A stretch of DNA of 64,000 bases from Burkholderiales bacterium UBA2463. GTDB lineage: Bacteria; Pseudomonadota; Gammaproteobacteria; Burkholderiales; Burkholderiaceae_A. A program made the translations under genes and the position numbers. Location: the NCBI GenBank assembly GCA_002342295.1, contig DDPR01000014.1:62001-126000 (forward strand), written 5' to 3'. Below are positions 18,312-26,734 of this stretch, in pieces (the first letter of the stretch is position 1; the number at the start of each line of letters is the position of its first letter). Below the pieces are notes generated by a model that was given only the letters and a program-made list of their open reading frames with translations, did no database searches and was not told the DNA's origin.

Positions 18312-19070
18312 TTAATTTGGCTTTGCCTTTTGGGTGTTCATGCCCCTGGCTGGACCCATGCCCCGATTCTGCTCCGCGAGATTTCCGTGGCTATCGAGCG
18401 CTGAGAGCGGGAGAAAAGAACTCACCTCCACTGTCTTCGCACAGTCCTTCATACAGGCGACGTTGCGCACGTCGGGACGGCCCTTCACATCGAGCAGGCC
18501 ATGATCGGTGGTCATGCCAAGGCGGTTGGGCATTCGGGCCTGAACCGAGGCGATGTTTGTATTTGAGAGGACGAAGTCTGCGGGAATGATGTCGCCCAGG
18601 TGAAGCATGTAACCCACCACGGCATAGACCTCCTCCACGCTCAGAGACTTGGGAGTGGTCCAAGGCATGGCTCGGTTTACGTAGTCCCACAAGGTGGAGA
18701 CTGTTGCAACCTTCATCAGGGTGGTGCGTTGAGGAAAATCGAGTCGCCGCAGGTTTGCGACACGACCGGAGGCAATATCGGCTGCTGTTGTGCCACCCAC
18801 AATCGGTGTGAAGACCTCACCGCTCTCTCCAAAAATGCCGTGGCACCCTGCGCATTTGGACTCCCAGACCTCCTGCCCCTTCGAGACCGAGCCCGAGCCC
18901 ACTGGAAGACCCTTGAAGTCGGGGCGAACATCAATATCCCATGCGGCGATTTCAGCGGGGGTGGCCGCCCGACCAATGCCCTGAAAAGAGAGGGGTTGGG
19001 CGGCAGACGCAACGCCCATGAAGGCGGCCACTCCCGCAAGAATCAGGAAGCCCCTAGCGCACTTGGACAT
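18312..19070 (-). CDS. soxD: Sulfur dehydrogenase cytochrome subunit SoxD
   Basis: 252 aa with a cleavable signal peptide. A single haem c motif CAGCH (73-77) is visible; dihaem SoxD proteins such as that of Paracoccus are longer. A later CMKDC pair may form a disulfide. SoxD takes electrons from the molybdenum subunit SoxC while the SoxY-bound sulfane is oxidised. Its start overlaps the end of soxC by 17 bases, arguing for translational coupling and matched stoichiometry. Confidence 0.92.
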   Translation of the reverse strand: MSKCARGFLILAGVAAFMGVASAAQPLSFQGIGRAATPAEIAAWDIDVRPDFKGLPVGSGSVSKGQEVWESKCAGCHGIFGESGEVFTPIVGGTTAADIASGRVANLRRLDFPQRTTLMKVATVSTLWDYVNRAMPWTTPKSLSVEEVYAVVGYMLHLGDIIPADFVLSNTNIASVQARMPNRLGMTTDHGLLDVKGRPDVRNVACMKDCAKTVEVSSFLPLSALDSHGNLAEQNRGMGPARGMNTQKAKPN

Positions 19071-20388
19071 TGCTCACCTCGCCGGACTCTGCGACCCGCC
19101 AGGACTGAATCATGTTGTTGTGATAAATCGAGCGCGTGCCCCGGACGGCTCGCAGTTGTTGGATACGGGGCTGCACATAACCGGTCTCATCGATGGCGCG
19201 CGACTGCAAGATGGCCGGCGACCCGTCCCACACCCAGTCAACATTGAAGCGAGTGAGCGCCTTGGGAAGAGGGGTGCCCTCGAGGCGGGCCGTACGCCAA
19301 TTCTTTCCGCCATCAACCGAGACATCCACTCGACGAATACGACCGCGGCCGGACCAGGCCAGCCCCGTGATGTTGTAGAAGCCTCTGTCGAGCAGCACCT
19401 GCCCCCCGGAGGGTGAGGTGATGACCGATTTGCATTCCTGAATGCCGCTGTATTGACGATGAAGGCCGTCTGGCATCAGGTCGATATAGTGCACGGCCTC
19501 ATCTTTTGTGGCCCAGGGCTCATCGCCCACCTCAAGCCGCCTGAGCCACTTCACCCAAGAGACCCCCTGAATACCCGGCACGACAAGACGCAACGGATAG
19601 CCATTCTCCGGTCGAAGCATCTCGCCGTTCATGCCATAGGCAACGATGACATCGTCAAGGGCGCGAGACATGGGAATCGTGCGGGTCATGCCCGATCCAT
19701 CTGCCCCCTCGGCCAACACATAACGCGCGGACTTTTTGTTCAGCCCACAGTGGTCCAGAAGCGTTGAGAGCAACACGCCGGTGAACTCGCAGCAAGAGAT
19801 CATTCCGTGGGTGTACTGGACGGTGGGCACAGCAACATTTCCCCACTCCATGGCCGTGTTGGCTCCGCACTCAATAAAGTGGATGCGCGAGACCGAAGGC
19901 AGACGCATGATGTCGTCCATCGTATAGACGCGCGACTCTCGTACAAGGCCATGGACCATGAGTCGGTGCTTAGAGGGATCGATATCCCACCAGCCTTGGT
20001 GATGTCTTTCAAAGTGCAGCCCACTGGGCGTGATCATTCCAAAGGAGCCCTGCAGCGGCGTGAAGGCCACCGAGGCGGCTGATACGCGAGTCAGGCCCGG
20101 ACTCTCGCGTCTCTGAAGCGCCTTCTCATACTGGGAGGGCTGGCCGTAACCCGATGACGCCACCCCCTGTCCCAAGAGGGTGGAATGGGGAGGCAGATTC
20201 AAAATGTTGGGATCACCTGCCGCAGACGTCGACTGCGCGACAGCGCGTGGTCCGAGCCCAAGGCCAAGCGACAGGCCTGCCGCCGAGGCCGTCAAAAACT
20301 TGCGACGCATCACCGCAGGCGAGCGTGCATCGCTCGAAGCAAGAAAATTTTCGGGCGCCTTTTGAAGGAGGCCGGGCTTTGCCGTCAT
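19054..20388 (-). CDS. soxC: Sulfane dehydrogenase molybdenum subunit SoxC
   Basis: 444 aa, sulfite oxidase family. A Tat signal with RRKFLTAS near residue 30 is followed by the molybdopterin domain, with the Mo-ligating Cys in FIECGANTAMEW and the GVSWVKWL segment, then the dimerisation domain. With SoxD it oxidises the sulfane sulfur on SoxY, so the pathway can run to sulfate without sulfur globules. It is the first sox gene. Only 35 bases separate it from the fbp stop, and that spacer carries inverted repeats. Confidence 0.95.
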   Translation of the reverse strand: MTAKPGLLQKAPENFLASSDARSPAVMRRKFLTASAAGLSLGLGLGPRAVAQSTSAAGDPNILNLPPHSTLLGQGVASSGYGQPSQYEKALQRRESPGLTRVSAASVAFTPLQGSFGMITPSGLHFERHHQGWWDIDPSKHRLMVHGLVRESRVYTMDDIMRLPSVSRIHFIECGANTAMEWGNVAVPTVQYTHGMISCCEFTGVLLSTLLDHCGLNKKSARYVLAEGADGSGMTRTIPMSRALDDVIVAYGMNGEMLRPENGYPLRLVVPGIQGVSWVKWLRRLEVGDEPWATKDEAVHYIDLMPDGLHRQYSGIQECKSVITSPSGGQVLLDRGFYNITGLAWSGRGRIRRVDVSVDGGKNWRTARLEGTPLPKALTRFNVDWVWDGSPAILQSRAIDETGYVQPRIQQLRAVRGTRSIYHNNMIQSWRVAESGEVSNVQVR

Positions 20389-20399
20389 GGCCTTAGAAG

Positions 20400-20423
20400 A
20401 ACACGTGTTGCATTCGCCAACAC
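20400..20423. promoter_or_regulatory. Inverted repeats in the fbp-soxC spacer (possible operator)
   Basis: The 35-base spacer upstream of soxC contains the perfect palindrome AACACGTGTT (20400-20409) and then a further AACAC, giving GTGTTG-N7-CAACAC (20405-20423). Three copies of the same half-site in so little space suggest a binding site for a repressor or an mRNA hairpin in the leader. No regulator gene is visible in the window; ArsR-type SoxR proteins are known to control sox operons elsewhere. Confidence 0.35.
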
Positions 20424-21437
20424 CTAGGGCAAAGCCTGATGCAGGGCAGCGACTCGTTCCACCTCGTGGGCAGACCCCAGAATCACCGGGATGCGCTGGT
20501 GAACCTGCTCAGGCTGGACATCCAAGAGCCGAGCGTGTCCTGTGGAAGCAGCCCCGCCTGCCTGTTCGACAAGAAGAGACATGGGATTGGCCTCGTACAT
20601 CAGGCGAAGACGACCCGGCTTGGCTGGGTCTTTGGTATCTTTGGGATACAGAAAGATGCCACCGCGCATGAGGATGCGATGGACATCGGCCACCATGCTT
20701 GCGATCCATCTCATGTTGAAGTCGCGCTGGCGCTCCCCTGTCTTTCCGGCCTTGCACTCTGAGATATAACGCGCGACAGGGGGCTCCCAAAATCGCTCGT
20801 TGCTCGCGTTGATGGCGAACTCACTGGTGTCTTTCGGAATCTGTAGATTCGGATGGGTCAGCAGAAACTCCTTGCTGCCCGAATCAAGCGTGAAGGCATG
20901 CGTGCCCCTCAAGACGGTGAGCACGAGCATGGTGGAGGGGCCGTAGGCGGCGTAGCCTGCTGCGATCTGCTCGCGCCCCGGCTGAAGAAAATCTCCCACT
21001 GAGAGCGAGCGGCCCGAAGGCGCTCTCAAAATAGAGAAGATGGAGCCAACCGAGACGTTGACATCGATATTGCTCGACCCATCCAGAGGATCAAACAAGA
21101 CCAGAAAGTGCGCGCGGTCCTCGGCCGAGGCTTCGGGGAAGAAGATGGGTTCATCATTCTCCTCGGAGGCAACACCCGCAACGAGCCCACCCCTCTCTAG
21201 CGTGCGAAGGAAGGCGTCGTTCGCGAGAACGTCGAGCTTCTTCTGGGTCTCCCCCTGAATGTTGTGACTCGAAAGGCTGCCCAGAACACCGGCAAGAGCG
21301 CCCTGGGTCGTCATCGCTGCGACTTCTTTTATTGCCGCAGCCAGATCGAGAAGGAGTGCTCGCAGATCCGCATGGGTCGCATCGTCCCCAAGTTGTTGGG
21401 ACAAGAATTCGGAGAGAGTTGGGCGCCCCGTCTGCAT
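20424..21437 (-). CDS. fbp: Class I fructose-1,6-bisphosphatase
   Basis: 337 aa from ATG 21437, whose product begins MQTGRPTLSEFL as expected for the family. The metal-binding signature DPLDGSSNIDVNVSVG and the C-terminal GGAAS segment are present. It dephosphorylates fructose 1,6-bisphosphate in gluconeogenesis or the Calvin cycle. An upstream in-frame Met at 21548 adds 37 unconserved residues and is not chosen. It reads straight into the sox cluster, so cotranscription is possible. Confidence 0.95.
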   Translation of the reverse strand: MQTGRPTLSEFLSQQLGDDATHADLRALLLDLAAAIKEVAAMTTQGALAGVLGSLSSHNIQGETQKKLDVLANDAFLRTLERGGLVAGVASEENDEPIFFPEASAEDRAHFLVLFDPLDGSSNIDVNVSVGSIFSILRAPSGRSLSVGDFLQPGREQIAAGYAAYGPSTMLVLTVLRGTHAFTLDSGSKEFLLTHPNLQIPKDTSEFAINASNERFWEPPVARYISECKAGKTGERQRDFNMRWIASMVADVHRILMRGGIFLYPKDTKDPAKPGRLRLMYEANPMSLLVEQAGGAASTGHARLLDVQPEQVHQRIPVILGSAHEVERVAALHQALP

Positions 21438-21522
21438 CGCTATCGAATCCTTTGAGTCTGAAGACAGAAGAAGTCTATCTCTTCCATTATTCTGGAAGGC
21501 CCACATCCAGCCCCTGCGAAAC

Positions 21523-21882
21523 ATGCCATTCGAACCCCGCGCGCTCACTCACGCCTTGGCCGTGAATCCCCAACTCTTTGAGGAGGACCTTGAGAAGGTC
21601 AAAGCAGCAGGCTTTGCGAGCATCATCTGCAACAGACCGGACTTCGAGGACGGACCCAGCCAGCCCACACACGAGTCCCTTGCGAAGGCTTGCGAGGCCT
21701 TGGGCCTTGCCTTTGCATATCTGCCCGTTGGGCCCGCCCATCAGACCGAGGACGAGGCCATTGAGATGGGTCACCTTCTCTCGAGCCTTCCAACACCCAT
21801 CCTGGCTTACTGTCGCTCGGGCTATCGCTGCATCAGCCTCGTCTCCCTGGCCGCTCAACTCGGGCACCCCACACCGGAGTGA
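21523..21882 (+). CDS. DUF442 / TIGR01244 family phosphatase-like sulfur-transfer protein
   Basis: 119 aa. The pattern fits TIGR01244 (DUF442): QLFEEDLEKVKAAGF, IICNRPDFE, YLPV and the P-loop-like cysteine motif YCRSGYR near 94-101. The fold is that of dual-specificity phosphatases and rhodanese-like proteins. Related domains are fused to persulfide dioxygenases in Blh proteins, so a role in sulfur metabolism next to sox is plausible but unproved. It is transcribed divergently from fbp, with 85 bases between starts. Confidence 0.8.
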   Translation: MPFEPRALTHALAVNPQLFEEDLEKVKAAGFASIICNRPDFEDGPSQPTHESLAKACEALGLAFAYLPVGPAHQTEDEAIEMGHLLSSLPTPILAYCRSGYRCISLVSLAAQLGHPTPE

Positions 21883-21904
21883 GGGTTCTTCGGCCAACCT
21901 AGTG

Positions 21905-21939
21905 CAAACCCTTAGGGGCGATCACTAGGGGGTTTTTCC
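21905..21939 (+). terminator. Probable intrinsic terminator after the DUF442 gene
   Basis: An AACCC arm, an intervening stretch and a GGGTT arm running into TTTTT can form a short stem, partly through G-U pairs, 20 bases after the stop. It is imperfect, so confidence is moderate. The remaining bases to 22024 hold the leader of the transporter gene, with no further recognisable element except its AAGGAGG ribosome site. Confidence 0.4.
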
Positions 21940-22024
21940 TTGCCCCATCGACCTTGCGCACGTAGCATCCGAGGCTGTTGTTTAGAAGTCCAGACGTTCA
22001 AAACGAAGGCTCAATAAGGAGGCA

Positions 22025-23689
22025 GTGAAAATGGCTGAAGCGGCAGCGCACCGACCAATGACCGCCGAGGAGAAGAAGGTTGTCTTTGCTTCTTCGCTCG
22101 GTACTGTGTTTGAGTGGTACGACTTTTACCTCTACGGCTCACTTGCAGCCATCATCGCAAAGCAGTTCTTTAGCGGCCTCGATGCCGGCTCCGCCTTCAT
22201 CTTCGCCCTCCTCGCGTTTGCGGCTGGATTCATCGTCCGTCCCTTCGGCGCCCTCATCTTTGGCCGCCTGGGTGACCTCATTGGTCGCAAGTACACCTTC
22301 TTGGTCACCATCCTCATCATGGGTGTGGCCACGTTCGTTGTGGGTCTCTTGCCCAACTACGCAACGATTGGCGTGGCCGCTCCGGTCATTCTGATTGCAC
22401 TGCGTCTCCTGCAGGGCCTCGCCCTCGGTGGCGAGTATGGCGGCGCTGCAACCTATGTGGCTGAGCACGCTCCCCATGGACGTCGGGGCTTCTACACGGC
22501 GTGGATTCAGACCACTGCAACGCTCGGACTCTTCCTCTCGCTGCTCGTCATCTTGGGTGTTCGCACCTACCTTGGCGAGGAGGCTTTTGCCGATTGGGGA
22601 TGGCGCGTGCCGTTCTTGGTGTCCATCGTGCTGCTCGGAATCTCGGTCTACATCCGCCTGAGCATGAATGAGTCACCGGCCTTCAAGAAGATGAAGGAGG
22701 AGGGCAAACACTCCAAGGCGCCCCTTACCGAGTCTTTCGGTCAGTGGAAGAACCTCAAGATCGTGATCTTGGCGCTGATTGGACTGGTCGCTGGACAGGC
22801 CGTGGTCTGGTACACCGGACAGTTCTATGCGCTCTTCTTCATGACCCAATCCCTGAAGGTGGATGGCCCCACGGCGAACCTCTTCATCGCAGCGTCTCTG
22901 GTCATTGGCACACCCTTCTTCATTCTCTTTGGAAGCCTCTCTGACCGCATTGGTCGCAAGCCAGTCATCATGGCTGGACTGCTGCTCGCTGCAATCACCT
23001 ACTTCCCGGTCTTCGAGGCTCTCACTAAGGCCGCGAACCCCGACCTTCATGCCGCCCAGAAGGCTTCGAAGGTCACCATCACTGCAGATCCGGCGGAGTG
23101 CTCCTTCCAGTTCAACCCCACGGGCACGCTGAAGTTCACGAGCTCCTGTGACATCGCCAAGCAGGTGCTGGCCGCGAACTCTGTGAGCTACGACAACATC
23201 GTGGCACCCGCAGGAACGATCGCGACCATCAAGGTAGGCGAGACGGAGATTGTGGGCTACACCTCCAAGGGCATCGAGCCCGCAGAGGCCAAGGCCAAGG
23301 ACGCGGAGTTCAAGAAGGCTGTGAGCGAGGCGTTAAAGGCTGCTGGGTATCCCGCCAAGGCTGACCCCGCCAAGGTCGACAAGGTCACGGTCATTGTGAT
23401 CCTGACCTACCTCGTCATCCTGGTGACCATGGTCTATGGCCCCATCGCGGCTGCGCTGGTCGAGATGTTCCCCACCCGTATCCGCTACACCTCCATGTCC
23501 CTGCCCTATCACATTGGAAACGGCTGGTTCGGCGGACTTATGCCCACCACCGCATTCGCGATCGTGGCGCAGACCGGCAATATGTATAACGGTCTGTGGT
23601 ATCCCATCATCATCGCATCGGCCACCTTCGTCATTGGGATCCTCTTTGTGAAGGAGACCAAGGATGTGGATATTTACGCGAAGGACTAA
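22025..23689 (+). CDS. MFS transporter, MHS (metabolite:H+ symporter) family
   Basis: 554 aa. The MHS signature is clear: GTVFEWYDFYLYG in the first membrane helix, GRLGDLIGRKY between helices 2 and 3, the LQGLALGGEYGG motif and a repeat GSLSDRIGRKP in the second half. Relatives carry shikimate, citrate, alpha-ketoglutarate or betaine, so the substrate cannot be told. Residues about 333-453 are an insertion between two late helices that includes Cys 359 and Cys 375; ordinary MHS proteins lack it. A strong AAGGAGG site precedes the start, and a good terminator follows. It probably forms its own transcript. Confidence 0.9.
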   Translation: MKMAEAAAHRPMTAEEKKVVFASSLGTVFEWYDFYLYGSLAAIIAKQFFSGLDAGSAFIFALLAFAAGFIVRPFGALIFGRLGDLIGRKYTFLVTILIMGVATFVVGLLPNYATIGVAAPVILIALRLLQGLALGGEYGGAATYVAEHAPHGRRGFYTAWIQTTATLGLFLSLLVILGVRTYLGEEAFADWGWRVPFLVSIVLLGISVYIRLSMNESPAFKKMKEEGKHSKAPLTESFGQWKNLKIVILALIGLVAGQAVVWYTGQFYALFFMTQSLKVDGPTANLFIAASLVIGTPFFILFGSLSDRIGRKPVIMAGLLLAAITYFPVFEALTKAANPDLHAAQKASKVTITADPAECSFQFNPTGTLKFTSSCDIAKQVLAANSVSYDNIVAPAGTIATIKVGETEIVGYTSKGIEPAEAKAKDAEFKKAVSEALKAAGYPAKADPAKVDKVTVIVILTYLVILVTMVYGPIAAALVEMFPTRIRYTSMSLPYHIGNGWFGGLMPTTAFAIVAQTGNMYNGLWYPIIIASATFVIGILFVKETKDVDIYAKD

Positions 23690-23718
23690 TTCGAGCGCGT
23701 TTCTAGCCTAAACTTTGG

Positions 23719-23746
23719 GGCCCTCGCATTGAGGGCCTCTTTTTTT
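23719..23746 (+). terminator. Intrinsic terminator after the MHS transporter gene
   Basis: GGCCCTC (23719-23725), a 5-base loop and GAGGGCC (23731-23737) make a perfect 7-pair stem, followed by TCTTTTTTT. It lies 30 bases after the transporter stop. The T-tract runs directly into the GGAG ribosome site of the next small gene. Confidence 0.88.
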
Positions 23747-23758
23747 GGAGATTGCACA

Positions 23759-23944
23759 ATGATCAAAATCTTTATTGCGTTCGTCGCATTTGCAGGTCTT
23801 GCCCTCTTCTTTATTTTTAAAGGTGGAGACAAGGTGGACATGAGCGGAGAAAAGCACGGTGCCGAGGCGATCCACGCTCCTGCACCGGCCGCGCCCGCAT
23901 CCCCCGCGCCTGCGGCGACCCCCGCCGCCCCCGCGGCCAAGTAA
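23759..23944 (+). CDS. Small membrane-anchored protein with Ala/Pro-rich tail
   Basis: 61 aa from ATG 23759, preceded by GGAG at 23747-23750. Residues 2-20 form one hydrophobic helix; after a short charged segment (KGGDKVDMSGEKHG) the last 30 residues are almost entirely Ala and Pro. It is probably an inner-membrane peptide with an extended tail. I do not recognise the family. The transcription start must lie within or before the terminator that ends just ahead of it, so expression may depend on read-through. An upstream Met at 23729 would fall in the terminator hairpin. Confidence 0.6.
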   Translation: MIKIFIAFVAFAGLALFFIFKGGDKVDMSGEKHGAEAIHAPAPAAPASPAPAATPAAPAAK

Positions 23945-23967
23945 TCACTGGGTCTCAATGCTTCGCA

Positions 23968-24738
23968 ATGAGGATTGCCCTGCTCTCGGATATCCACTCC
24001 AATCTGCCCGCGTTGCAGGCCTGTGCGGATCATGCGCATGAGCAGGGCGCGGATGCCTTCGCTGTTCTGGGTGATTTGGTGGGATATGGTCCCTACCCCA
24101 ACGAGGTGGTGGAGTGGTGTCGGAACCAACAGCAGGCAGGTGCCATCGTCATCCGTGGCAACCACGATCGTCGCTTTCGGCTGGCCGACGCTGCAATAAG
24201 GCCCGACACAAGCCCATCTGATCAGGCCATCGCTGCGGACTGGACCACAGGGCAGCTCGATGAGGAGACATGGGCCTGGCTGGAGTCCCTCCCCCTCACC
24301 GACATTCGCGGTGGGGTCTTCCACGTTCATGGCACAGCCGAGAACCCTCAGGCATGGCACTACGCAAGTGACCCTACCCTTGCCACACTCAGCCTCGAGG
24401 CAGCCCGCAGGAACCCCGGGGTGAACTTCGTCGTCTGCGGACACGTCCATCAGCAAGCCCTGTTCTACGAGGGGAAGTCAGGTCAGTCCCTTATGCAGTT
24501 CAGTCCCACCCCGGGCATCTCCATTCCAGTGGCCAGCCACAGACATTGGCTTGCCACCGTGGGCTCCGTGGGGCAACCTCGGGATGGCGACCCTCGAGCC
24601 AGTTATGCCCTCCTTGACACCGATCGCGCCACCCTCTGCTTTCATCGTGTGGCCTACGACATAGAAGAAACCACTCAACGCATCCATTCTGCAGGATTGC
24701 CTGCTGCCCTCGCGCTCCGACTTGAACGCGGACTATGA
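23968..24738 (+). CDS. Metallophosphoesterase, YfcE-like fold
   Basis: 256 aa. Calcineurin-type metallophosphoesterase motifs are in order: LSDIHSN at 6-12, GDLVGYGPYPN, GNHDRR, HVHGT and CGHVHQQ. Relatives act on small phosphodiesters or on phosphoproteins; the substrate cannot be read from sequence. It overlaps the following kinase gene by 4 bases (ATGA), so it could be a partner phosphatase of that kinase, which is only an inference. Confidence 0.87.
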   Translation: MRIALLSDIHSNLPALQACADHAHEQGADAFAVLGDLVGYGPYPNEVVEWCRNQQQAGAIVIRGNHDRRFRLADAAIRPDTSPSDQAIAADWTTGQLDEETWAWLESLPLTDIRGGVFHVHGTAENPQAWHYASDPTLATLSLEAARRNPGVNFVVCGHVHQQALFYEGKSGQSLMQFSPTPGISIPVASHRHWLATVGSVGQPRDGDPRASYALLDTDRATLCFHRVAYDIEETTQRIHSAGLPAALALRLERGL

Positions 24739-26222
24739 ATGAGTTGTCCGCGGGCTCAGTCTTAGACGGATTCCTTATTGGCCGGTCGCTCTACTCGGGC
24801 GCAATGGCCCGCATCTATGAAGTGAGCTACGCGGACGGGCGCCCTGCGCCCTTTCCGATGGTGATGAAGGTGCCGCGCATGACGCTCTCAGATGGGGGAG
24901 AGAACATCACCGGCTTTGAGGTGGAGCATCAGATGATGCAGATGCTCTCAGGTCCTCATGTTCCTCGCTTTGTCGCCGCGGGCGATATTCGGGAGGTGCC
25001 CTATATTGTGATGGAACACCTTGAGGGCCGCACGCTCGAGAAGTGGTCTGAGGAGAGCCTGGCCGACCTCACCATGGCCCAGCGCGTCGAGCGCATTGCG
25101 CACATTGGTGCGCAACTCGCCGATGCGATTCACAGCCTGCATCAGCAGAATGCCTGCCACCTCGATCTCAAACCGGCCAATGTCATTTTGTTGGACTCGG
25201 GCTCCATTGTGTTGCTCGACTTTGGCCTGTCCTACCACGGTGATTATCCTGACCTGCTCGCAGAGGAGTTTCGGCATGCGGTGGGGTCGCCAGCCTATAT
25301 GTCGCCCGAGCAGGTGGTGGGGACGCGCGGAGACCCGCGAAGCGATCTCTTTGCCATTGGAGTCATGCTCTACGAGATGGTCTGTGGAGTGCTGCCCTTT
25401 GGCGCACCAAGCACCAAAGGCGGATTGCGCCAACGGCTTTGGATGGCCCCAACCCCGCCCCGGGCCCGAAATCACATCATCCCAGACTGGCTTCAAGAGA
25501 TTATTCTCACCTGCCTAGAGCCCCAGGCCGACATGCGCTATCCATCGGCTGCGCACCTGGCCTTCGATCTCCGAAACCCCAAACAGGTCGGCATCACGGG
25601 GCGGGGACGCAGCACCGAGTCACTCAGCCCCTGGGAGCACTTTCGACGATGGATTCGCGCCATCGGCCTGCACTATGAGCCCAGCCCCCTCCCCCGCGAA
25701 CGCATTCAAGAGGCGCCCCTCATTATGGTGGGGCTGCCCAGCAGAAACGCCAAGGACACAGCGCTCTGGGGGCTAAGACTCGCAGCCAATCGAGCGCTAG
25801 GAAATAGGCCAGGCGCTCGCATTGCCGTGGTGATGGTGCTTCGGCCCTCCGAGACCAGCTACACCAAACGAGACCAAAGCGAGACTGCGATGTACCGCAG
25901 CTATCTGGCTCGCATGAAGGCCTGGGCCAATGGGCTCAAGCTCGACTCTCAACAGATCACCTTTCACGTCCTCGAGTCAGACGATGTGGCTGGCGCCCTG
26001 CTGCAGTATGCGGAGCAAAACAAGGTCACACTGATTATTCTGGGTGCGGCCACACAAGGCCTTCGCGTTCAAAGATTCGTGGCAACCATACCCATTCGTG
26101 TGGCTATGTACGCCCCCTGCACCGTAACGCTTGTGCGCGAGGACATCCCCTTCCAGAAACTCGCCCAAGACAGCAGTGAGGTAAGGGCTGTGGCTGCCCG
26201 AGTTCTTCAAGAGACTCTCTGA
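24735..26222 (+). CDS. Ser/Thr protein kinase fused to a UspA domain
   Basis: 495 aa. Residues 10-285 form an Hanks-type kinase: glycine loop SGAMARIYEV, ATP-binding Lys 45, catalytic HLDLKPANV with Asp 144, DFG at 162-164 and YMSPEQ. The catalytic loop has HLD instead of HRD, so it is a non-RD kinase. Residues about 327-465 resemble the universal stress protein fold, including LGAATQG. There is no membrane segment. It overlaps the upstream phosphoesterase by 4 bases and crcB by 1, so the three genes form one unit. Partners are unknown. Confidence 0.88.
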   Translation: MNELSAGSVLDGFLIGRSLYSGAMARIYEVSYADGRPAPFPMVMKVPRMTLSDGGENITGFEVEHQMMQMLSGPHVPRFVAAGDIREVPYIVMEHLEGRTLEKWSEESLADLTMAQRVERIAHIGAQLADAIHSLHQQNACHLDLKPANVILLDSGSIVLLDFGLSYHGDYPDLLAEEFRHAVGSPAYMSPEQVVGTRGDPRSDLFAIGVMLYEMVCGVLPFGAPSTKGGLRQRLWMAPTPPRARNHIIPDWLQEIILTCLEPQADMRYPSAAHLAFDLRNPKQVGITGRGRSTESLSPWEHFRRWIRAIGLHYEPSPLPRERIQEAPLIMVGLPSRNAKDTALWGLRLAANRALGNRPGARIAVVMVLRPSETSYTKRDQSETAMYRSYLARMKAWANGLKLDSQQITFHVLESDDVAGALLQYAEQNKVTLIILGAATQGLRVQRFVATIPIRVAMYAPCTVTLVREDIPFQKLAQDSSEVRAVAARVLQETL

Positions 26223-26620
26223 TGACTTCATCAAACCTTTCTGCCTTCCTTCTGGTTGGACTGGGGGGCGCATTCGGCTCGGTGCTTCGCTTCAGTCTGA
26301 GCACTTGGATGAATGGGCTCTCCTCGGCGGAGGGAGGCGCCGCCTCCTTTCCCACCGGGACCCTCGCCGTTAACCTGCTTGGCTGCCTGTGTATTGGGCT
26401 CATTGCAGGACTGCTGGAGCACCGAGAATCCGCGGACCCGCTTCGCCTACTCATCATGACGGGCGTGCTCGGCGGCTTTACGACCTTCTCCGCATTTGGC
26501 CTTGAGACCTTCGGGCTGCTGCGCGCCCACGAACCCCTCATGGCGCTCTCTTATGTGGCCGCAAGCGTGATCGGGGGGCTCGCACTCGTATGGCTGGGCT
26601 GGGGGCTCACATCAGCCTGA
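26222..26620 (+). CDS. crcB: Fluoride ion channel CrcB
   Basis: 132 aa with four membrane helices. Family motifs GGAFGSVLRF, FPTGTLAVNLLGC and GGFTTFSAF (the Phe track and sodium site) are intact. CrcB/Fluc channels expel fluoride from the cytoplasm. The start codon overlaps the kinase stop by one base (TGATG). No fluoride riboswitch was seen ahead of this operon. Confidence 0.94.
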   Translation: MTSSNLSAFLLVGLGGAFGSVLRFSLSTWMNGLSSAEGGAASFPTGTLAVNLLGCLCIGLIAGLLEHRESADPLRLLIMTGVLGGFTTFSAFGLETFGLLRAHEPLMALSYVAASVIGGLALVWLGWGLTSA

Positions 26621-26622
26621 CA

Positions 26623-26707
<85 letters not shown>

Positions 26708-26734
26708 AGCACCTTCACGTATTTTCTCACTGAT

